Positions 1 to 10,023 are shown, numbered from the stretch's first letter. The stretch: DNA of 64,000 nucleotides from Pradoshia sp. D12 (GCF_008935075.1 NZ_CP044545.1:1949501-2013500); one strand, 5' to 3'. The notes: generated by a model not told the origin, from the letters alone. Numbers and translations: made by a program.

Positions 1-337
1 ATTCTCCAAGCGGTGAAAACGCGACTAACATACAAATAAGCATTAAAGAAACGATGATTTTTATGAAAAAAGAGCAAATAGCCTGGAAGGTCGACTTCCC
101 TTTTGCTAAGGCTGAGCTTGTTTGTCTGAATACTAAAGCCGGTCTTTCCATAATACTAAACAGTGAAAAAGCAATTGCATAGTTGGATATAATGACCTCC
201 GCTGCTTCAGCCCGACTAAGTGTCCCGTTAATAATAACGTGAGATACCGAAGTCAAACTAGCTGACAGAGCCAATGGGATAAAGAATAGCAATATTTTTC
301 CTAATGTATATTCCTCTGATGTCTTTGGTTGTTTCAT
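1..337 (-). CDS. MATE-like multidrug/flippase-type membrane protein (partial, 5' part of gene)
   Basis: The reading frame starts at an ATG (complement of 335-337) and stays open to the first base of the window, so only about the first 112 residues are seen. The N-terminus MKQPKTSEEYTLGKILLFF is followed by a hydrophobic segment (FIPLALSASLTSVSHVIING), then a region rich in small residues ending in ERPALVFRQTSSALAKGK, then a second hydrophobic stretch. This layout resembles MATE-like polytopic proteins of Bacilli, which belong to the MOP flippase superfamily. Substrate is unknown and most of the protein lies outside the window. The call rests on remembered family resemblance. Confidence 0.6.
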   Translation of the reverse strand, partial: MKQPKTSEEYTLGKILLFFIPLALSASLTSVSHVIINGTLSRAEAAEVIISNYAIAFSLFSIMERPALVFRQTSSALAKGKSTFQAICSFFIKIIVSLMLICMLVAFSPLGE

Positions 338-587
338 GTCGTAACCTCACTTCTTTTCAATCAAACATTTTTTCACAAAACTACAGACTGAAATATCTAA
401 TATGTTCACTTTCATACGGAAACTGAACAAATTATTGACAAAGTAAAAGCTATTCATGCTGCTTATTAGATTACTCCTCCCAAGCGGCAATCGTCTATCT
501 TAACGCTTTATGCATGTGTATAAACCGAATTTTCAAAGAATAAAATAGAGCACCTTTAATTATTTTTTATTAGAAGGAGATATATTT

Positions 588-1721
588 ATGTCCTTTCCCT
601 GGTTTAAAAAGAAAAAAACAGAACTATCCGGAACATTAACTGAAATGAAAAAGATGCTTGATCAAAAAAAGAAAGTAATATACAAAATGACGCATGAAGA
701 TGAAATGATTTTAAGAATGATACGTGAAAAAACAAGCTTAGCCAATCAGAATAATATTACCAGGACTAAAGCCTATCTTTCTTTTTATCAAAACCATCCA
801 GAGATCCATTGGTCATTTCTTGCCCATATGGTTTCCAGAAATGCCGGATGGAATATGACTGACTTAAAGGGTACTTGTTTATCAAGATTGCTGGAGAAAA
901 AGGAAGCTGAAACATTCTTTTTGTTTTTAGAACGGGGCAATTGGTTGATTTTTAATGATGCCTATCCTCAATTACTCATGTATGAAGAATCACTTAAATA
1001 CGGTCGGAATCTCGCCTACTTATTGCCTCATTTATTTGTTTCAGCGTATATGCAAACTGTTTGGACTTACTTTTGGCAATATAAAGATTCAGCTCTTCTA
1101 ACGGTGGCACTTATCATAAATGAACAAAACCATTTAGAAGAAACACTCATAAAAGAACCCAATATCCATAATCAGGTCCTTGTAAAACCTGAATTTTCTC
1201 TACAAGATCATTTATCAATGAATCAAATTTTATTTCCTTATTTGAAAAATAATACGAAGATCAGTTTTGCGGGTAAAACGATCCATCACTTTGAACAGCT
1301 CGATAGCCGGATTCAAATTGGAAAGGATTTGTATACGTGTTTATTTAATGATAGAAGTTTGAAGAAAATTGAACAATGGGCATTAAATACGCCGCATACA
1401 GGCTCAAGAAAGGATTATTGGCCGCATCTTTTTAATGATATAAATGAAGAATTTCCAGGAAAAAAGTATAAAGTTCGTTTAAGAGAATGCAGGCTGCTAT
1501 CTGGATCTCCTCACTTTTATAGCCCTTCACTCTCATATGTATGGAAAGATGTATCGCACTCGCCACCTCAATATACAGAATGGTATAAGGATTCAACGAT
1601 TGTAAAGGAAATGGTTCTGAGTATGAATCAAACTATTGAAAATGTAGAAGTTGATTATTGTAAAACACTGGAGAAATTGGAGATGGCTTGTGTGGCAAAG
1701 AATGTATTCCCTCTTTTTTAA
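588..1721 (+). CDS. DUF2515 family protein (YppC-like), function unknown
   Basis: 377 residues, soluble, with a Lys-rich N-terminus (MSFPWFKKKKTE). The body is aromatic-rich (SRNAGWNMTDLKG, AYMQTVWTYFWQYKDS, GKTIHHFEQLDSRIQIGKDLY, NTPHTGSRKDYWPHLF). This pattern matches the DUF2515 family found in Bacillus (B. subtilis YppC), for which no biochemical role is established. The ATG is preceded by AGAAGGAGA with good spacing, so the start is secure. The gene is monocistronic: a separate gene diverges on its left and a hairpin follows at 1781-1818. I infer no function. Confidence 0.72.
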   Translation: MSFPWFKKKKTELSGTLTEMKKMLDQKKKVIYKMTHEDEMILRMIREKTSLANQNNITRTKAYLSFYQNHPEIHWSFLAHMVSRNAGWNMTDLKGTCLSRLLEKKEAETFFLFLERGNWLIFNDAYPQLLMYEESLKYGRNLAYLLPHLFVSAYMQTVWTYFWQYKDSALLTVALIINEQNHLEETLIKEPNIHNQVLVKPEFSLQDHLSMNQILFPYLKNNTKISFAGKTIHHFEQLDSRIQIGKDLYTCLFNDRSLKKIEQWALNTPHTGSRKDYWPHLFNDINEEFPGKKYKVRLRECRLLSGSPHFYSPSLSYVWKDVSHSPPQYTEWYKDSTIVKEMVLSMNQTIENVEVDYCKTLEKLEMACVAKNVFPLF

Positions 1722-1780
1722 ATATGGTTAATATCTAAGGTTTTCTAGCACTGTTATAGTGAATACTCTTTATAAAAGAA

Positions 1781-1818
1781 ATATACCACTATGAATCACT
1801 TAATTCACAGTGGTATAT
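1781..1818. terminator. Bidirectional hairpin between converging genes
   Basis: Arms 1781-1796 and 1803-1818 pair over 15 of 16 positions (ATATACCACT / AGTGGTATAT plus the inner bases), with a 6-base loop. It lies between the converging DUF2515 and MscS genes and can serve both. Confidence 0.75.
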
Positions 1819-1827
1819 TAAAATGAT

Positions 1828-2928
1828 TTAATTTGATCTTTCTTTTATTAATGAAAACTCAGGATCAACAGAAACTTTTTGCATAGGCACTGCCAAAGAT
1901 ATTCCCTCTTTTTCTAACAGCTGCATGATACTTAAATTGATTTGATGTTTAATTTGGACATGTTCTTCCCAGGCAGTAGTATTGGTAAAGAAATAAACTA
2001 GTATTTTTATATAATGATCTTTAAATTGATCGAAGGCTACGACAATGGTGTCCTGATGAACACCTTGATGTGAGCGCAGCAAATGTTTAATCTCCTCTAT
2101 TAGATTATCAAGTTGATCTGTCTCCCTTTGGTAGGCGACGTCCAAATGAAAATCGATTTTTCGTTTTCCCATTCGACTCCAGTTCGTGATTGCATCGCTG
2201 GCCAGCGTAGCATTAGGTACAGTCACTAACGCCTGGCTGAATGTACGAACCTTTGTACTTCTAAAGTTTATATCCTCCACAGTTCCTTCAACATTAGATG
2301 TTAAAATCCAATCACCGATAGAAAAAGGTTTTTCTGTGACGATTACAATTCCGCCAATTAAATTACCAACAGCGTCTTTAGCTGCTAAGGCAAAAGCTAA
2401 ACCACCCAAACCAAGACCGGCTACCAATCCATTTACGTCATAATCAAATTCTTGACCGATAATACTAATGCTGATGGCTACGATAATCACTCTCATGGCT
2501 CTGGATATAAAGGGAATGAGGATCAAATCGATTTTTTGATTCATTTTCTCATTAATATTTAATAAAATACCTTGTGAAGGTGAGGACAAATTAAATAATC
2601 CCCAGGTAATCAAAAAGATAATCATCGAACGCAATAATTTTAAGAAAAAAGGATTATGTTGATTGATGAATGGAAAGTACTTTACCCCTATGTACAGACC
2701 AATGATAATAAACAGCCAACTGATCGGTTTTTCAAAGCTTTTAAAAACTTGAATAAATAAATCATTTGGCTTATCCTCTCTCAATTTTAATATCAACTGA
2801 AAGACATACTTCGTAACTAGCTTCCTAAAAAGGATGAATAGCAAAACAATCCCTAATGCAATCCCAGTGTTAACCCATTTCTCATAGTCTCCTTCATATA
2901 AAGTGACCATTAACTTGTAATCTAACAA
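1828..2928 (-). CDS. Small-conductance mechanosensitive channel, MscS family
   Basis: Membrane channel that opens on hypo-osmotic tension. The N-terminal half has about four or five hydrophobic helices. The pore helix and the start of the beta domain are clear: GLVAGLGLGGLAFALAAKD, then NLIGGIVIVTEKPFSIGDW and GTVEDINFRSTKVRT, the hallmark of the MscS TM3/beta region. A cytoplasmic alpha/beta domain follows. The frame is open up to 3063 (TTG), but no ribosome binding site supports that start. A TTG at 2928 has AAAGGA 9 bases upstream and an ATG at 2910 has none nearby. I favour 2928 (367 residues), which fits the length of YhdY-like channels. The start remains uncertain. Confidence 0.85.
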   Translation of the reverse strand: MLDYKLMVTLYEGDYEKWVNTGIALGIVLLFILFRKLVTKYVFQLILKLREDKPNDLFIQVFKSFEKPISWLFIIIGLYIGVKYFPFINQHNPFFLKLLRSMIIFLITWGLFNLSSPSQGILLNINEKMNQKIDLILIPFISRAMRVIIVAISISIIGQEFDYDVNGLVAGLGLGGLAFALAAKDAVGNLIGGIVIVTEKPFSIGDWILTSNVEGTVEDINFRSTKVRTFSQALVTVPNATLASDAITNWSRMGKRKIDFHLDVAYQRETDQLDNLIEEIKHLLRSHQGVHQDTIVVAFDQFKDHYIKILVYFFTNTTAWEEHVQIKHQINLSIMQLLEKEGISLAVPMQKVSVDPEFSLIKERSN

Positions 2929-3103
2929 ACGATCAAATCCTTTCTGTCTTGATTGAAGTTCTACTACCAAGTCAGAATTTTTATCCATATTATGAAACGT
3001 CATGTAAGTAATACGCATTATTTTACCCTGATTTTCAATAAAATGAAAATAATGTGTCTTCAAACGAAGAGAGTTTCAACAAGTATGAAAGTTACATCAG
3101 CAA

Positions 3104-3131
3104 TTTACGATATTTATATAAAAAATATAAT
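3104..3131 (+). promoter_or_regulatory. Candidate sigma-A promoter of ilvD
   Basis: TTTACG (3104-3109), 16-base spacer, TATAAT (3126-3131). The -10 box is perfect and the -35 weak. A half-match to a CodY box (AATTTTC, 3203-3209) lies just before the ribosome binding site. CodY control of ilvD is known in B. subtilis, but the site here is only suggestive. Confidence 0.4.
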
Positions 3132-3228
3132 TCTTTTCCAATTATGATAGGATATTACTTCATTTAATGTTAAAATGTTGAATAATTCTAAATATACAGA
3201 TAAATTTTCCTAATTGGAGATGATTGTC

Positions 3229-4908
3229 ATGACTGAAATGCGTAGTAATATGATAAAAAAAGGAATAGATCGCGCTCCACATAGAAGCTTACTGAGAGCG
3301 GCTGGTGTAAGTGAAGAGGATTTTGGAAAACCATTCATCGCGGTTTGCAATTCCTATATTGACATCGTTCCTGGTCATGTACATCTGCAGGAATTCGGAA
3401 AGATTGTAAAGGAAGCAATCCGTGAAGCGGGTGGGGTTCCGTTTGAATTCAATACTATTGGTGTCGATGATGGGATTGCTATGGGCCATATCGGCATGCG
3501 TTATTCTTTGCCGAGTCGTGAAATTATTGCGGATTCTATTGAAACAGTCGTATCAGCGCATTGGTTTGATGGAATGGTTTGTATTCCAAACTGTGACAAA
3601 ATCACACCTGGTATGATGATGGCTGCTCTTCGTGTCAATATCCCAACTATTTTCGTCAGTGGCGGACCAATGAAAGCTGGTAAAGATAAAGATGGCAACT
3701 CCCTCTCCCTCACTTCCGTTTTTGAAGGTGTCGGTGCCTATCAATCCGGACAAATTGATGAAGAGCGACTGCAGGAGCTTGAACAGGTCGCCTGTCCAAC
3801 ATGCGGTTCATGTTCCGGAATGTTCACCGCGAACTCAATGAATTGCTTAGCGGAAGGCTTAGGTTTAGCTTTACCTGGTAACGGGACAATCCTTGCCGTT
3901 GCAGAGGAAAGAAAGGATTTTGTCAGACAATCAGCCAAACAGCTGATGCAGCTCATTAAAACAGACATTAAACCGCGTGATATCGTGACCATCGATACGA
4001 TTGATAATGCATTTGCTCTTGACATGGCCATGGGTGGTTCAACGAATACAGTCCTTCATACTCTCGCATTGGCTCATGAAGCTGGATTCGAATACCCGAT
4101 GGAGCGTATTAATGAGATTGCCAGCCGAGTCCCCCATTTGGCAAAAATAGCGCCGGCATCTGATTATCATATTGAGGATGTACATAATGCCGGTGGTGTC
4201 AGTGCTATTATTAATGAATTGCTGAAAAAGCCGGGTGCTTTAAACGGAGAATGTATAACTGTCTCTGGCCAAACATTGAGAGAAAACGTGCTGGGCTGTG
4301 AGATTTTAGATTATGATGTAATTCGTCCTTTAAGCAATCCACATTCTGAACGTGGCGGCTTGGCTGTACTGTTTGGCAATCTTGCACCAAATGGTTCAAT
4401 TATTAAAGTTGGAGCGGTCGATACCGAAGTTGGCGGCTATCACAGAGGCCCTGCTATTTGTTTCGATTCTCAGGAGGATGCTTTATCAGGTATTATTACC
4501 GGCAAAGTAAAAGAAGGAGATGTAGTCGTCATTCGTTATGAAGGCCCAAAAGGCGGTCCTGGTATGCCGGAAATGCTCGCTCCTACCTCGCAAATTGTCG
4601 GAAGAGGATTGGGCGCAAAAGTAGGCTTAATTACAGACGGACGTTTTTCGGGTGCCTCAAGAGGAATCAGCATTGGCCACATATCACCTGAAGCTGCTGA
4701 AGGCGGTCCCATTGCCTTTGTTGAAAATGGCGATATCATTGAACTTGATATGAATAAACGAACCATTCAACTGGAAATTTCAGACGAGGAATTTGAACTC
4801 CGCAGAGCGAATTGGAAAGGTTTTGAGCCAAAGGTAAAGACAGGCTATCTGGCACGATATTCGAAACTCGTCACTTCCGCCAGTACAGGTGGAGTTATGA
4901 AAATCTAA
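3229..4908 (+). CDS. ilvD: Dihydroxy-acid dehydratase
   Basis: Catalyses dehydration of 2,3-dihydroxy-isovalerate and 2,3-dihydroxy-3-methylvalerate to the 2-oxo acids, a late step of valine/isoleucine synthesis, in the cytoplasm with an Fe-S cluster. Cluster-binding cysteines sit in NCDKITPGM and in [19 protein letters not shown]. The C-terminal part has KGGPGMPEM and [13 protein letters not shown], typical of IlvD/Edd. The TTG at 3214 overlaps the ribosome binding site, so the ATG at 3229 (MTEMRSNM, 559 residues, the usual family length) is the real start, with TTGGAGATG 8 bases upstream. No other ilv gene is adjacent, so it is a stand-alone ilvD. Confidence 0.97.
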   Translation: MTEMRSNMIKKGIDRAPHRSLLRAAGVSEEDFGKPFIAVCNSYIDIVPGHVHLQEFGKIVKEAIREAGGVPFEFNTIGVDDGIAMGHIGMRYSLPSREIIADSIETVVSAHWFDGMVCIPNCDKITPGMMMAALRVNIPTIFVSGGPMKAGKDKDGNSLSLTSVFEGVGAYQSGQIDEERLQELEQVACPTCGSCSGMFTANSMNCLAEGLGLALPGNGTILAVAEERKDFVRQSAKQLMQLIKTDIKPRDIVTIDTIDNAFALDMAMGGSTNTVLHTLALAHEAGFEYPMERINEIASRVPHLAKIAPASDYHIEDVHNAGGVSAIINELLKKPGALNGECITVSGQTLRENVLGCEILDYDVIRPLSNPHSERGGLAVLFGNLAPNGSIIKVGAVDTEVGGYHRGPAICFDSQEDALSGIITGKVKEGDVVVIRYEGPKGGPGMPEMLAPTSQIVGRGLGAKVGLITDGRFSGASRGISIGHISPEAAEGGPIAFVENGDIIELDMNKRTIQLEISDEEFELRRANWKGFEPKVKTGYLARYSKLVTSASTGGVMKI

Positions 4909-4915
4909 TGACTAA

Positions 4916-4946
4916 GGGATGTAAACAACTGTTTACATCCCTTTTT
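4916..4946 (+). terminator. Rho-independent terminator of ilvD
   Basis: Perfect 12-bp stem GGGATGTAAACA / TGTTTACATCCC (4916-4927 and 4930-4941) followed directly by TTTTT. Confidence 0.92.
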
Positions 4947-5184
4947 ACATGTTGTTTATTCCGGTGAATGCTGAAACTGTATTGGTTCATGCAAGTTCAC
5001 TAGTGGTAATCATATAACCAAATTGGTCATCAAGGAAGTCTATTTTCCTACTAGCGGCAACTCGAAATAACACATATTTAAATCGATTAATTAAGAGGAA
5101 AATAATTTTATTTTCCAAATATATTGAATATATGATTCAACTAATTTAGAATCTGAATATAATCCAAAAAATGGAGGGGATTAA

Positions 5185-6229
5185 ATGCAGGATCTTTATT
5201 CGTTTGAATCGATAGAATCGCTATCTATGCAAGTAGAATCTTCACCAGTTTGGGAAGTTATCCTTGGTATTGCTGGCTATACTCATGAAAAGATGCGGCA
5301 TACTTTTGAGCAGGAAGCAATATGGTCCTCTTTTCGAAAACAAGTTGCCAATATCTCTTTCTAAGGATTTAAAAGAAATCGAAGATACAAACCTTTGGTA
5401 TGGACTGATAATGCTGCAAGCAAAATTTTCTTCATCTTCTATTCAGGAGTTTCTTGATGCTTTGGCTGATATTTCGCCAAATACTTTTTACGAAACCGTT
5501 CTTCCATATAAAAATCGAGTCTGTGAAGAAGCACGTAAAAATACAGCGATTAATTATAAGGAAAAGCATTTGTTTACTGAGTATAGTAAACATTTTTCAG
5601 AGCATGATTATTTGGGAGACTACGTTCTTAATCTTGGTAAATATCAATTCAAAGAAATATGTGTCCTCTATCAAACCATTATAAATGGATGGTATCAATG
5701 GGTAAGAAGCTTCGAGGAATGGAATAAATGGTTAAAAGCACTGGAATTTGAAGAAAAACAGCATCAATCATTGGAAGAAAAGAATCCCACCGAGATCATT
5801 GAGCAAATAAGCGGCCGAGCGAATTATATACCGGAACCTTCCGTATGGTCTGTAAAGATGGTCCCTCATGTTTCTTATCGGCCATGGATACTGGAAATTC
5901 GAACAGTAGATACCAAACTGATCTTCTATCCAGTTAAAGAAGACTATTTTAGGCAATCAAATGTACCTTCACAGGAATTAATTGCTGGCCATAAAGCGCT
6001 TGGGGATGAGCTCCGCTTAAAGCTGCTTCATCAATTGATTAAAGGTCCAAGGTCCCTGCAGGAATTAAGCGTCCAATTTTTAATTTCAAAGACAACTCTG
6101 CATCATCAGCTTTCCATTTTAAAATCGGCCAAATTTATTCGTGCGGATAAAGGAATCTATTCAATCAATGCCGCTCAGCTTAAAGATTTTTCAACTAAGC
6201 TATTTCATTATTTGGGTAATCCTTTATGA
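5185..6229 (+). pseudogene. ArsR-family transcriptional regulator, interrupted by an apparent frameshift
   Basis: Translation from the ATG at 5185 (behind ATGGAGGGG) begins MQDLYSFESIESLSMQ and ends at a TAA at 5362. The next frame continues the protein (LSKDLKEIEDTNLWYGLI...) to 6229. The two frames overlap at 5264-5364, and one extra base, for example in TTTT or AAAA at 5331-5340, would explain the break. The C-terminal 80 residues are an ArsR-type winged helix (GHKALGDELRLKLLHQLIKG, then SKTTLHHQLSILKSAKFI). The N-terminal part resembles the long sensor domains of Bacillus regulators paired with exporters. Its stop overlaps the start of the MFS gene (ATGA), implying translational coupling and probably control of that gene. 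The defect may be a true mutation or a sequence error. Confidence 0.8.
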
Positions 6230-7440
6230 AAAATTATTCAAAATCGTTTAAAGCTCTTTGGATTGGAGAAATTGTTTCTGAATTAGGCGGAGCAGCTGGT
6301 GGAATTGTAAATGGATTACTACTGTATGAATTGACTGGTTCGAAAGAATGGATGGGTATACTTTGGCTGATTTATTTTATCCCTTCGTTAATTTTACAAT
6401 GTATTAGCTCTCCATTTTTAAATTACATGGTTAAAGAAAGACTTTTGCGTAATATACAACTGATTCGCTCATTCGCTTATTTACTTCCTTTATTGGGTTT
6501 TATTCTGGTCTCAGAGAATGGCGCTATTATTGGTTTATTCATATTGCAATGCTTACTGGGTTTAATGCAGCCTATTTACGCAAGTCTCTCTTTCTCCCTT
6601 CTGCCGGAGCTTTGTGAAGAAAAGGAACTGGTAAATGCCAATGCATTATTGGACGGCACACTTCGTCTTATGAGCTTTCTCGCACCGGGAGCTGCCTCCT
6701 TATTTTTATTATTCATCCCCATTCACTTCATCTATGTCTTTTCTGCAATCATGTTCTTAATAAGCTTTCTATCTCTTAAACGGCTGCCAGATAATCCCAA
6801 ACAGGCCGTATCTCCATGGACAAAGCGATTTTGGTGGAAAGAGATGAAGGAAGGGTACAAAATATTTTTTCAATATCCAGGTCTTTTCCGATTGACCCTC
6901 CTCTCTTCTACCGTTCAATTTGCCGTGGGAGTCACAATGGTTCTAAGTGTGCCTTTTATTAGAGGAAGTTTGGACGGAGAATATTGGGAGTATGCGATCT
7001 TTTCTGCAGCCTTTCCTGTTGGTTATGTTATTGGCACATGGATATTAACGAGTCTTCCTAAGTCACCATTGTTTATGTACATCGGTTTAATGGGGGGAGG
7101 CTTATCTTTCATATTATTATTTTTCACACATTCTATTCCTTATGCATGGCTGTGTGAATTAAGTGGAGGTATATTATTCCCTCTGTTTAATGCACAAAGT
7201 GCCGCCATGTTCCAAAAAGGTGTAGCAAAAGAACGTTTAGCACAATTGAGCTCCGTTCGATTATTTTTCCTCCGGCTCACTATGCCATTAGGAATTCTGT
7301 TTGCCTCCTCTCCATTTTGGGATTTAGGGGTAAGGCCGGTATTTCTAATAATCGGAACGATCATTTTGGTTCCCGGTTTATTTTACTTTTTAATAACGCT
7401 CAAGAACGCACGAAGCACATCCTTTATACAAGTAAAGTAA
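6226..7440 (+). CDS. Major facilitator superfamily exporter
   Basis: 404-residue polytopic protein with about 12 predicted membrane helices and a long central loop (KRLPDNPKQAVSPWTKRFWWKEMKEGY). The N-terminus FKALWIGEIVSELGGAAGG and overall layout fit the MFS_3-type efflux group (macrolide- or enterobactin-exporter-like), proton-driven in the plasma membrane. Its ATG overlaps the stop of the preceding ArsR-type regulator (ATGA), so the two form one unit and the regulator most likely controls this pump. Substrate unknown. A hairpin follows at 7458. Confidence 0.85.
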   Translation: MKNYSKSFKALWIGEIVSELGGAAGGIVNGLLLYELTGSKEWMGILWLIYFIPSLILQCISSPFLNYMVKERLLRNIQLIRSFAYLLPLLGFILVSENGAIIGLFILQCLLGLMQPIYASLSFSLLPELCEEKELVNANALLDGTLRLMSFLAPGAASLFLLFIPIHFIYVFSAIMFLISFLSLKRLPDNPKQAVSPWTKRFWWKEMKEGYKIFFQYPGLFRLTLLSSTVQFAVGVTMVLSVPFIRGSLDGEYWEYAIFSAAFPVGYVIGTWILTSLPKSPLFMYIGLMGGGLSFILLFFTHSIPYAWLCELSGGILFPLFNAQSAAMFQKGVAKERLAQLSSVRLFFLRLTMPLGILFASSPFWDLGVRPVFLIIGTIILVPGLFYFLITLKNARSTSFIQVK

Positions 7441-7457
7441 AGGATTTAATGATAAAT

Positions 7458-7490
7458 AAACCGAGGATTTTAGATTTAATTCTCGGTTTA
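7458..7490 (+). terminator. Terminator after the MFS gene
   Basis: AAACCGAGGA (7458-7467) pairs with TCTCGGTTT (7481-7489), then TATTC. Moderate stem with a 13-base loop. Confidence 0.6.
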
Positions 7491-7595
7491 TTCATTGAAT
7501 GATTGAGACATAAAACCATAAACACCAACCCTTTTTATGAACTCTATTACCTCCTCCTTTATGGCTGGACATCAAAGAAATAACTTCCTTATTTA

Positions 7596-8399
7596 TCAAT
7601 TCTTTAAGCCTAACTTTACAGACAATGATACTGTTTCTTTATATTCTCCGGACTGACAAACATCTAGCAAGGCTTCTCTAAGCTCCTGTTCAAATTTTTC
7701 CACATTATTTTCAAGAAATCGTTTTGAACCGAAAGAGGTGGAATATAGGTTTCCAAGGATTGATTCAATGTTCCAAATGATGTCGTATGTAGGTGATTGG
7801 TGAATCTCTAAATTGAATTTTGAGTTAGTTAGTACTTCCTCATGACTTTTAATCGGATGGGTATAGGTAGTCTTTCCAGCTTTTCGATCAGTTCCATACC
7901 ATTTCTCTATAATTTCATTCATTCTTACCTGCCATGTTGTAAGTGGTTGATTTGGATTATAGTTGTCTATAATAGCTACTCCTCCGCCATCCGTAATGAT
8001 TGGAAAAAGTTCCTCTAAAATCGTTGGTCTGTCCATCCAATGAAAGGCTTTAGCGATAGTCACGAGGCTATATTGTTCATTATGTACATATTGATTTAGT
8101 GTTCCATTAAACCATTGAATTTGCCCTATTCTAATCTCTTGATGTAGACGTTTCGCTTCTTCAATCATTTCTGGTTCAGTATCAATCCCAACGATTTTTT
8201 TACACCAATCAGAAAATCTGATTGTGAGGTGTCCTGTTCCACATCCAAGATCTAGGAGGTTCTGCTCTCCATTTAAAGAGAATTTCTCTACTAGAAATCT
8301 AATTAGTTCAGAAGGATACATAGGCCTGTATTTTGAATAATACATAGCAGATCCCTTAAACAATTCGTCTCCATACGTATTCAAATGATCACCAACCAA
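7596..8399 (-). CDS. Class I SAM-dependent methyltransferase
   Basis: Rossmann-fold methyltransferase of the ubiquinone/menaquinone-type (UbiE-like) group, cytoplasmic. Motif I is NLLDLGCGTGHLTIRF. An acidic residue follows in KKIVGIDTEPEMIEEAKRL (motif II), and the post-II region is NEQYSLVTIAKAFHWMD, with the AFHWMD typical of these small-molecule methyltransferases. The start codon is a TTG at 8399 with no clear ribosome binding site; a second TTG six codons in is an alternative. Single gene, no operon partners; the acceptor substrate cannot be deduced. Confidence 0.85.
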   Translation of the reverse strand: MVGDHLNTYGDELFKGSAMYYSKYRPMYPSELIRFLVEKFSLNGEQNLLDLGCGTGHLTIRFSDWCKKIVGIDTEPEMIEEAKRLHQEIRIGQIQWFNGTLNQYVHNEQYSLVTIAKAFHWMDRPTILEELFPIITDGGGVAIIDNYNPNQPLTTWQVRMNEIIEKWYGTDRKAGKTTYTHPIKSHEEVLTNSKFNLEIHQSPTYDIIWNIESILGNLYSTSFGSKRFLENNVEKFEQELREALLDVCQSGEYKETVSLSVKLGLKN

Positions 8400-8521
8400 T
8401 CTTTACATTAAATAATTACTTAAGTCACTTTTACAGTTACCATTTATTTTAGCAAACCTCATTTAAAAAAGTTGGAAATTTAATTCTATGCAGTTAATCC
8501 AAAATCACCTATTAAGAATAA

Positions 8522-8563
8522 AAAACAAGCGTATGTGCAAAAGTAGACACATACGCTTGTTTT
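8522..8563. terminator. Strong bidirectional hairpin
   Basis: Perfect 16-bp stem (AAAACAAGCGTATGTG at 8522-8537, complement at 8548-8563) with 10-base loop and flanking A/T runs. It directly follows the glucosaminidase stop. Confidence 0.9.
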
Positions 8564-9435
8564 TATAATTTATCTGACGTGACATTGCTATCAATTAGCT
8601 GTAATTGATATTGCTGAATAATATCAGTTAACATTTTACTGTATATCTTTTCGCCTTTTTCATTCTCAGCCGTACTGTAGCCGGCATCTTCCAATGCTTG
8701 AGCCTGTTCCATATAGGTGTTAGCCTCAAAAAGGCCATGCTTTTCATAACGTTGATTTTCTTTAAGAAATGCACCATGATCATCGATTGACTCATCAATC
8801 GAATTATAGGCTCTGAAATAACTTTTCGTTTTTTGATTATGAAATTCCGTTGTGTCCATGCTTGCAACAGCCCCATCCCAGTTATGGCCTTTAATGCCAA
8901 ATAGGTTATTATACTTCTGAGATAGTCCTGATTTCCCCCATTCAGATTCCAGGATAGCCTGCGCAATTGTGATGGAAGGCAATATACCATATTCCTTATA
9001 ATTATCTACAGCGGCACTTTCAATTTCAGCAATAAATTCATATTGATTGCTTTTATTACCTTTTTTAAATGAATCCAAGTAGGTTATATAGGATTTCACC
9101 TGAGATTTCTGTTCATCTGTATATTTTAAAGTATCCATTACTTCTTCAATATTTTTAAGCTTATATTTGTTTCCTTCTTTTTCGATAAACAGATTAGTGG
9201 TTTGTTCGATATTATAAGGTTCTACAGTGTCTATATTATATTCAATAGCTGCAATAGCTGCGACGTTTTGCCAGTTGGCCTGGACTTTACCTTTACTTGC
9301 GTCATCCACTATTGACTGGATTTCCTTCATTCGATCATTCGTAATAAAAGTCTTTTGCTCAGTCGGGGACATTTTCCAAAGAACAAATATCATAATCGCA
9401 ATCATTGCGAAGAATACTAACTTTAAAGGTTTCAT
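8563..9435 (-). CDS. Membrane-anchored endo-beta-N-acetylglucosaminidase (GH73 family)
   Basis: Peptidoglycan hydrolase cleaving the glycan backbone after GlcNAc. An N-terminal signal/anchor helix (LVFFAMIAIMIFVLW, residues about 6-20) places it outside the membrane. The catalytic domain (about 140-270) has SITIAQAILESEWGKSGLS with the catalytic Glu, then KYNNLFGIKG and the Tyr/Asp-rich tail AYNSIDESIDDHGAFL, as in LytD/FlgJ-type enzymes. The middle region is helical and unassigned. The start is set at the ATG at 9435 (MKPLKLVFF), which has AAAGGAGAA upstream; the frame extends 7 codons further without support. 290 residues, monocistronic. Confidence 0.88.
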   Translation of the reverse strand: MKPLKLVFFAMIAIMIFVLWKMSPTEQKTFITNDRMKEIQSIVDDASKGKVQANWQNVAAIAAIEYNIDTVEPYNIEQTTNLFIEKEGNKYKLKNIEEVMDTLKYTDEQKSQVKSYITYLDSFKKGNKSNQYEFIAEIESAAVDNYKEYGILPSITIAQAILESEWGKSGLSQKYNNLFGIKGHNWDGAVASMDTTEFHNQKTKSYFRAYNSIDESIDDHGAFLKENQRYEKHGLFEANTYMEQAQALEDAGYSTAENEKGEKIYSKMLTDIIQQYQLQLIDSNVTSDKL

Positions 9436-9925
9436 TTGATTTTCTCCTTTTGACAATTCGACATTTAACCGGAAGAAAGTCAGGATTAGCAGTAGATAAC
9501 CACTATAAACGTTATCTAGTACGTTATCAAATTATATTGTATCAAATTGAGAAAAACATTAAATGAAAATTACTTCAATAATATGTAATGTTTGGTAATC
9601 TGTATATTGATAAGGAACAAAAGTGATTAGTAAAATAGGAAAAGAATCAAAGAAGGATTAATTTCCACCAAGGAAAATTTATAATAAAGCTATTGGTAGT
9701 AAAGTGGCAATGATATAACTTACTCCTTCGATTATGATATGAAGCAAGTTTTCTCTTTTAAACTTACTGACTAGTAATTCTTCCAGTAACAATTAACGTT
9801 TTTTTCTCTATTGAATTAAAGGAATATCAATGATATTTACTTGAAAAAAATATGACATAGTTTATTTCATCCTAAAATATTATCTTGTTATCAAAATCAA
9901 ATAATTTAAATTTTCTGAATTAATA
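9436..9925. other. Intergenic region between diverging genes, no gene seen
   Basis: About 490 bp of AT-rich sequence between the glucosaminidase and the dehydrogenase operon. It holds short GTTATC-containing repeats near 9508-9530 (TAAACGTTATC, TACGTTATC) upstream of the glucosaminidase, possibly regulatory. No ORF with a ribosome binding site is visible. Confidence 0.5.
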
Positions 9926-9954
9926 TTGCTTTTGAAGTTTCAAGTCTTTATAAT
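9926..9954 (+). promoter_or_regulatory. Candidate sigma-A promoter of the ThDP/alcohol dehydrogenase operon
   Basis: TTGCTT (9926-9931), 17-base spacer, TATAAT (9949-9954). A second TATAAT lies at 9965-9970. Both are upstream of the cre-like site. Confidence 0.45.
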
Positions 9955-9996
9955 CTTCCTTAGATATAATAATAGAAACCTATCTGCACGCATTAA

Positions 9997-10010
9997 TGTA
10001 AGCGTATACA
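9997..10010 (+). promoter_or_regulatory. Cre-like operator (possible CcpA site) in operon leader
   Basis: TGTAAGCGTATACA matches the cre consensus TGWNANCGNTNWCA at all fixed positions but one and is nearly palindromic. It sits between the candidate promoter and the ribosome binding site, where binding would block transcription. A different LacI-family operator is also possible. Confidence 0.5.
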
Positions 10011-10023
10011 TTAAGCTGAAGGA

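Noticed and set aside
2953-3147. 64-codon plus-strand open frame opposite the MscS start region
   Set aside because: No ribosome binding site; overlaps the ilvD promoter region and the uncertain MscS N-terminus.
3064-3228. T-box or other riboswitch upstream of ilvD
   Set aside because: The leader is short and AT-rich, without a T-box sequence or a terminator/antiterminator pair.
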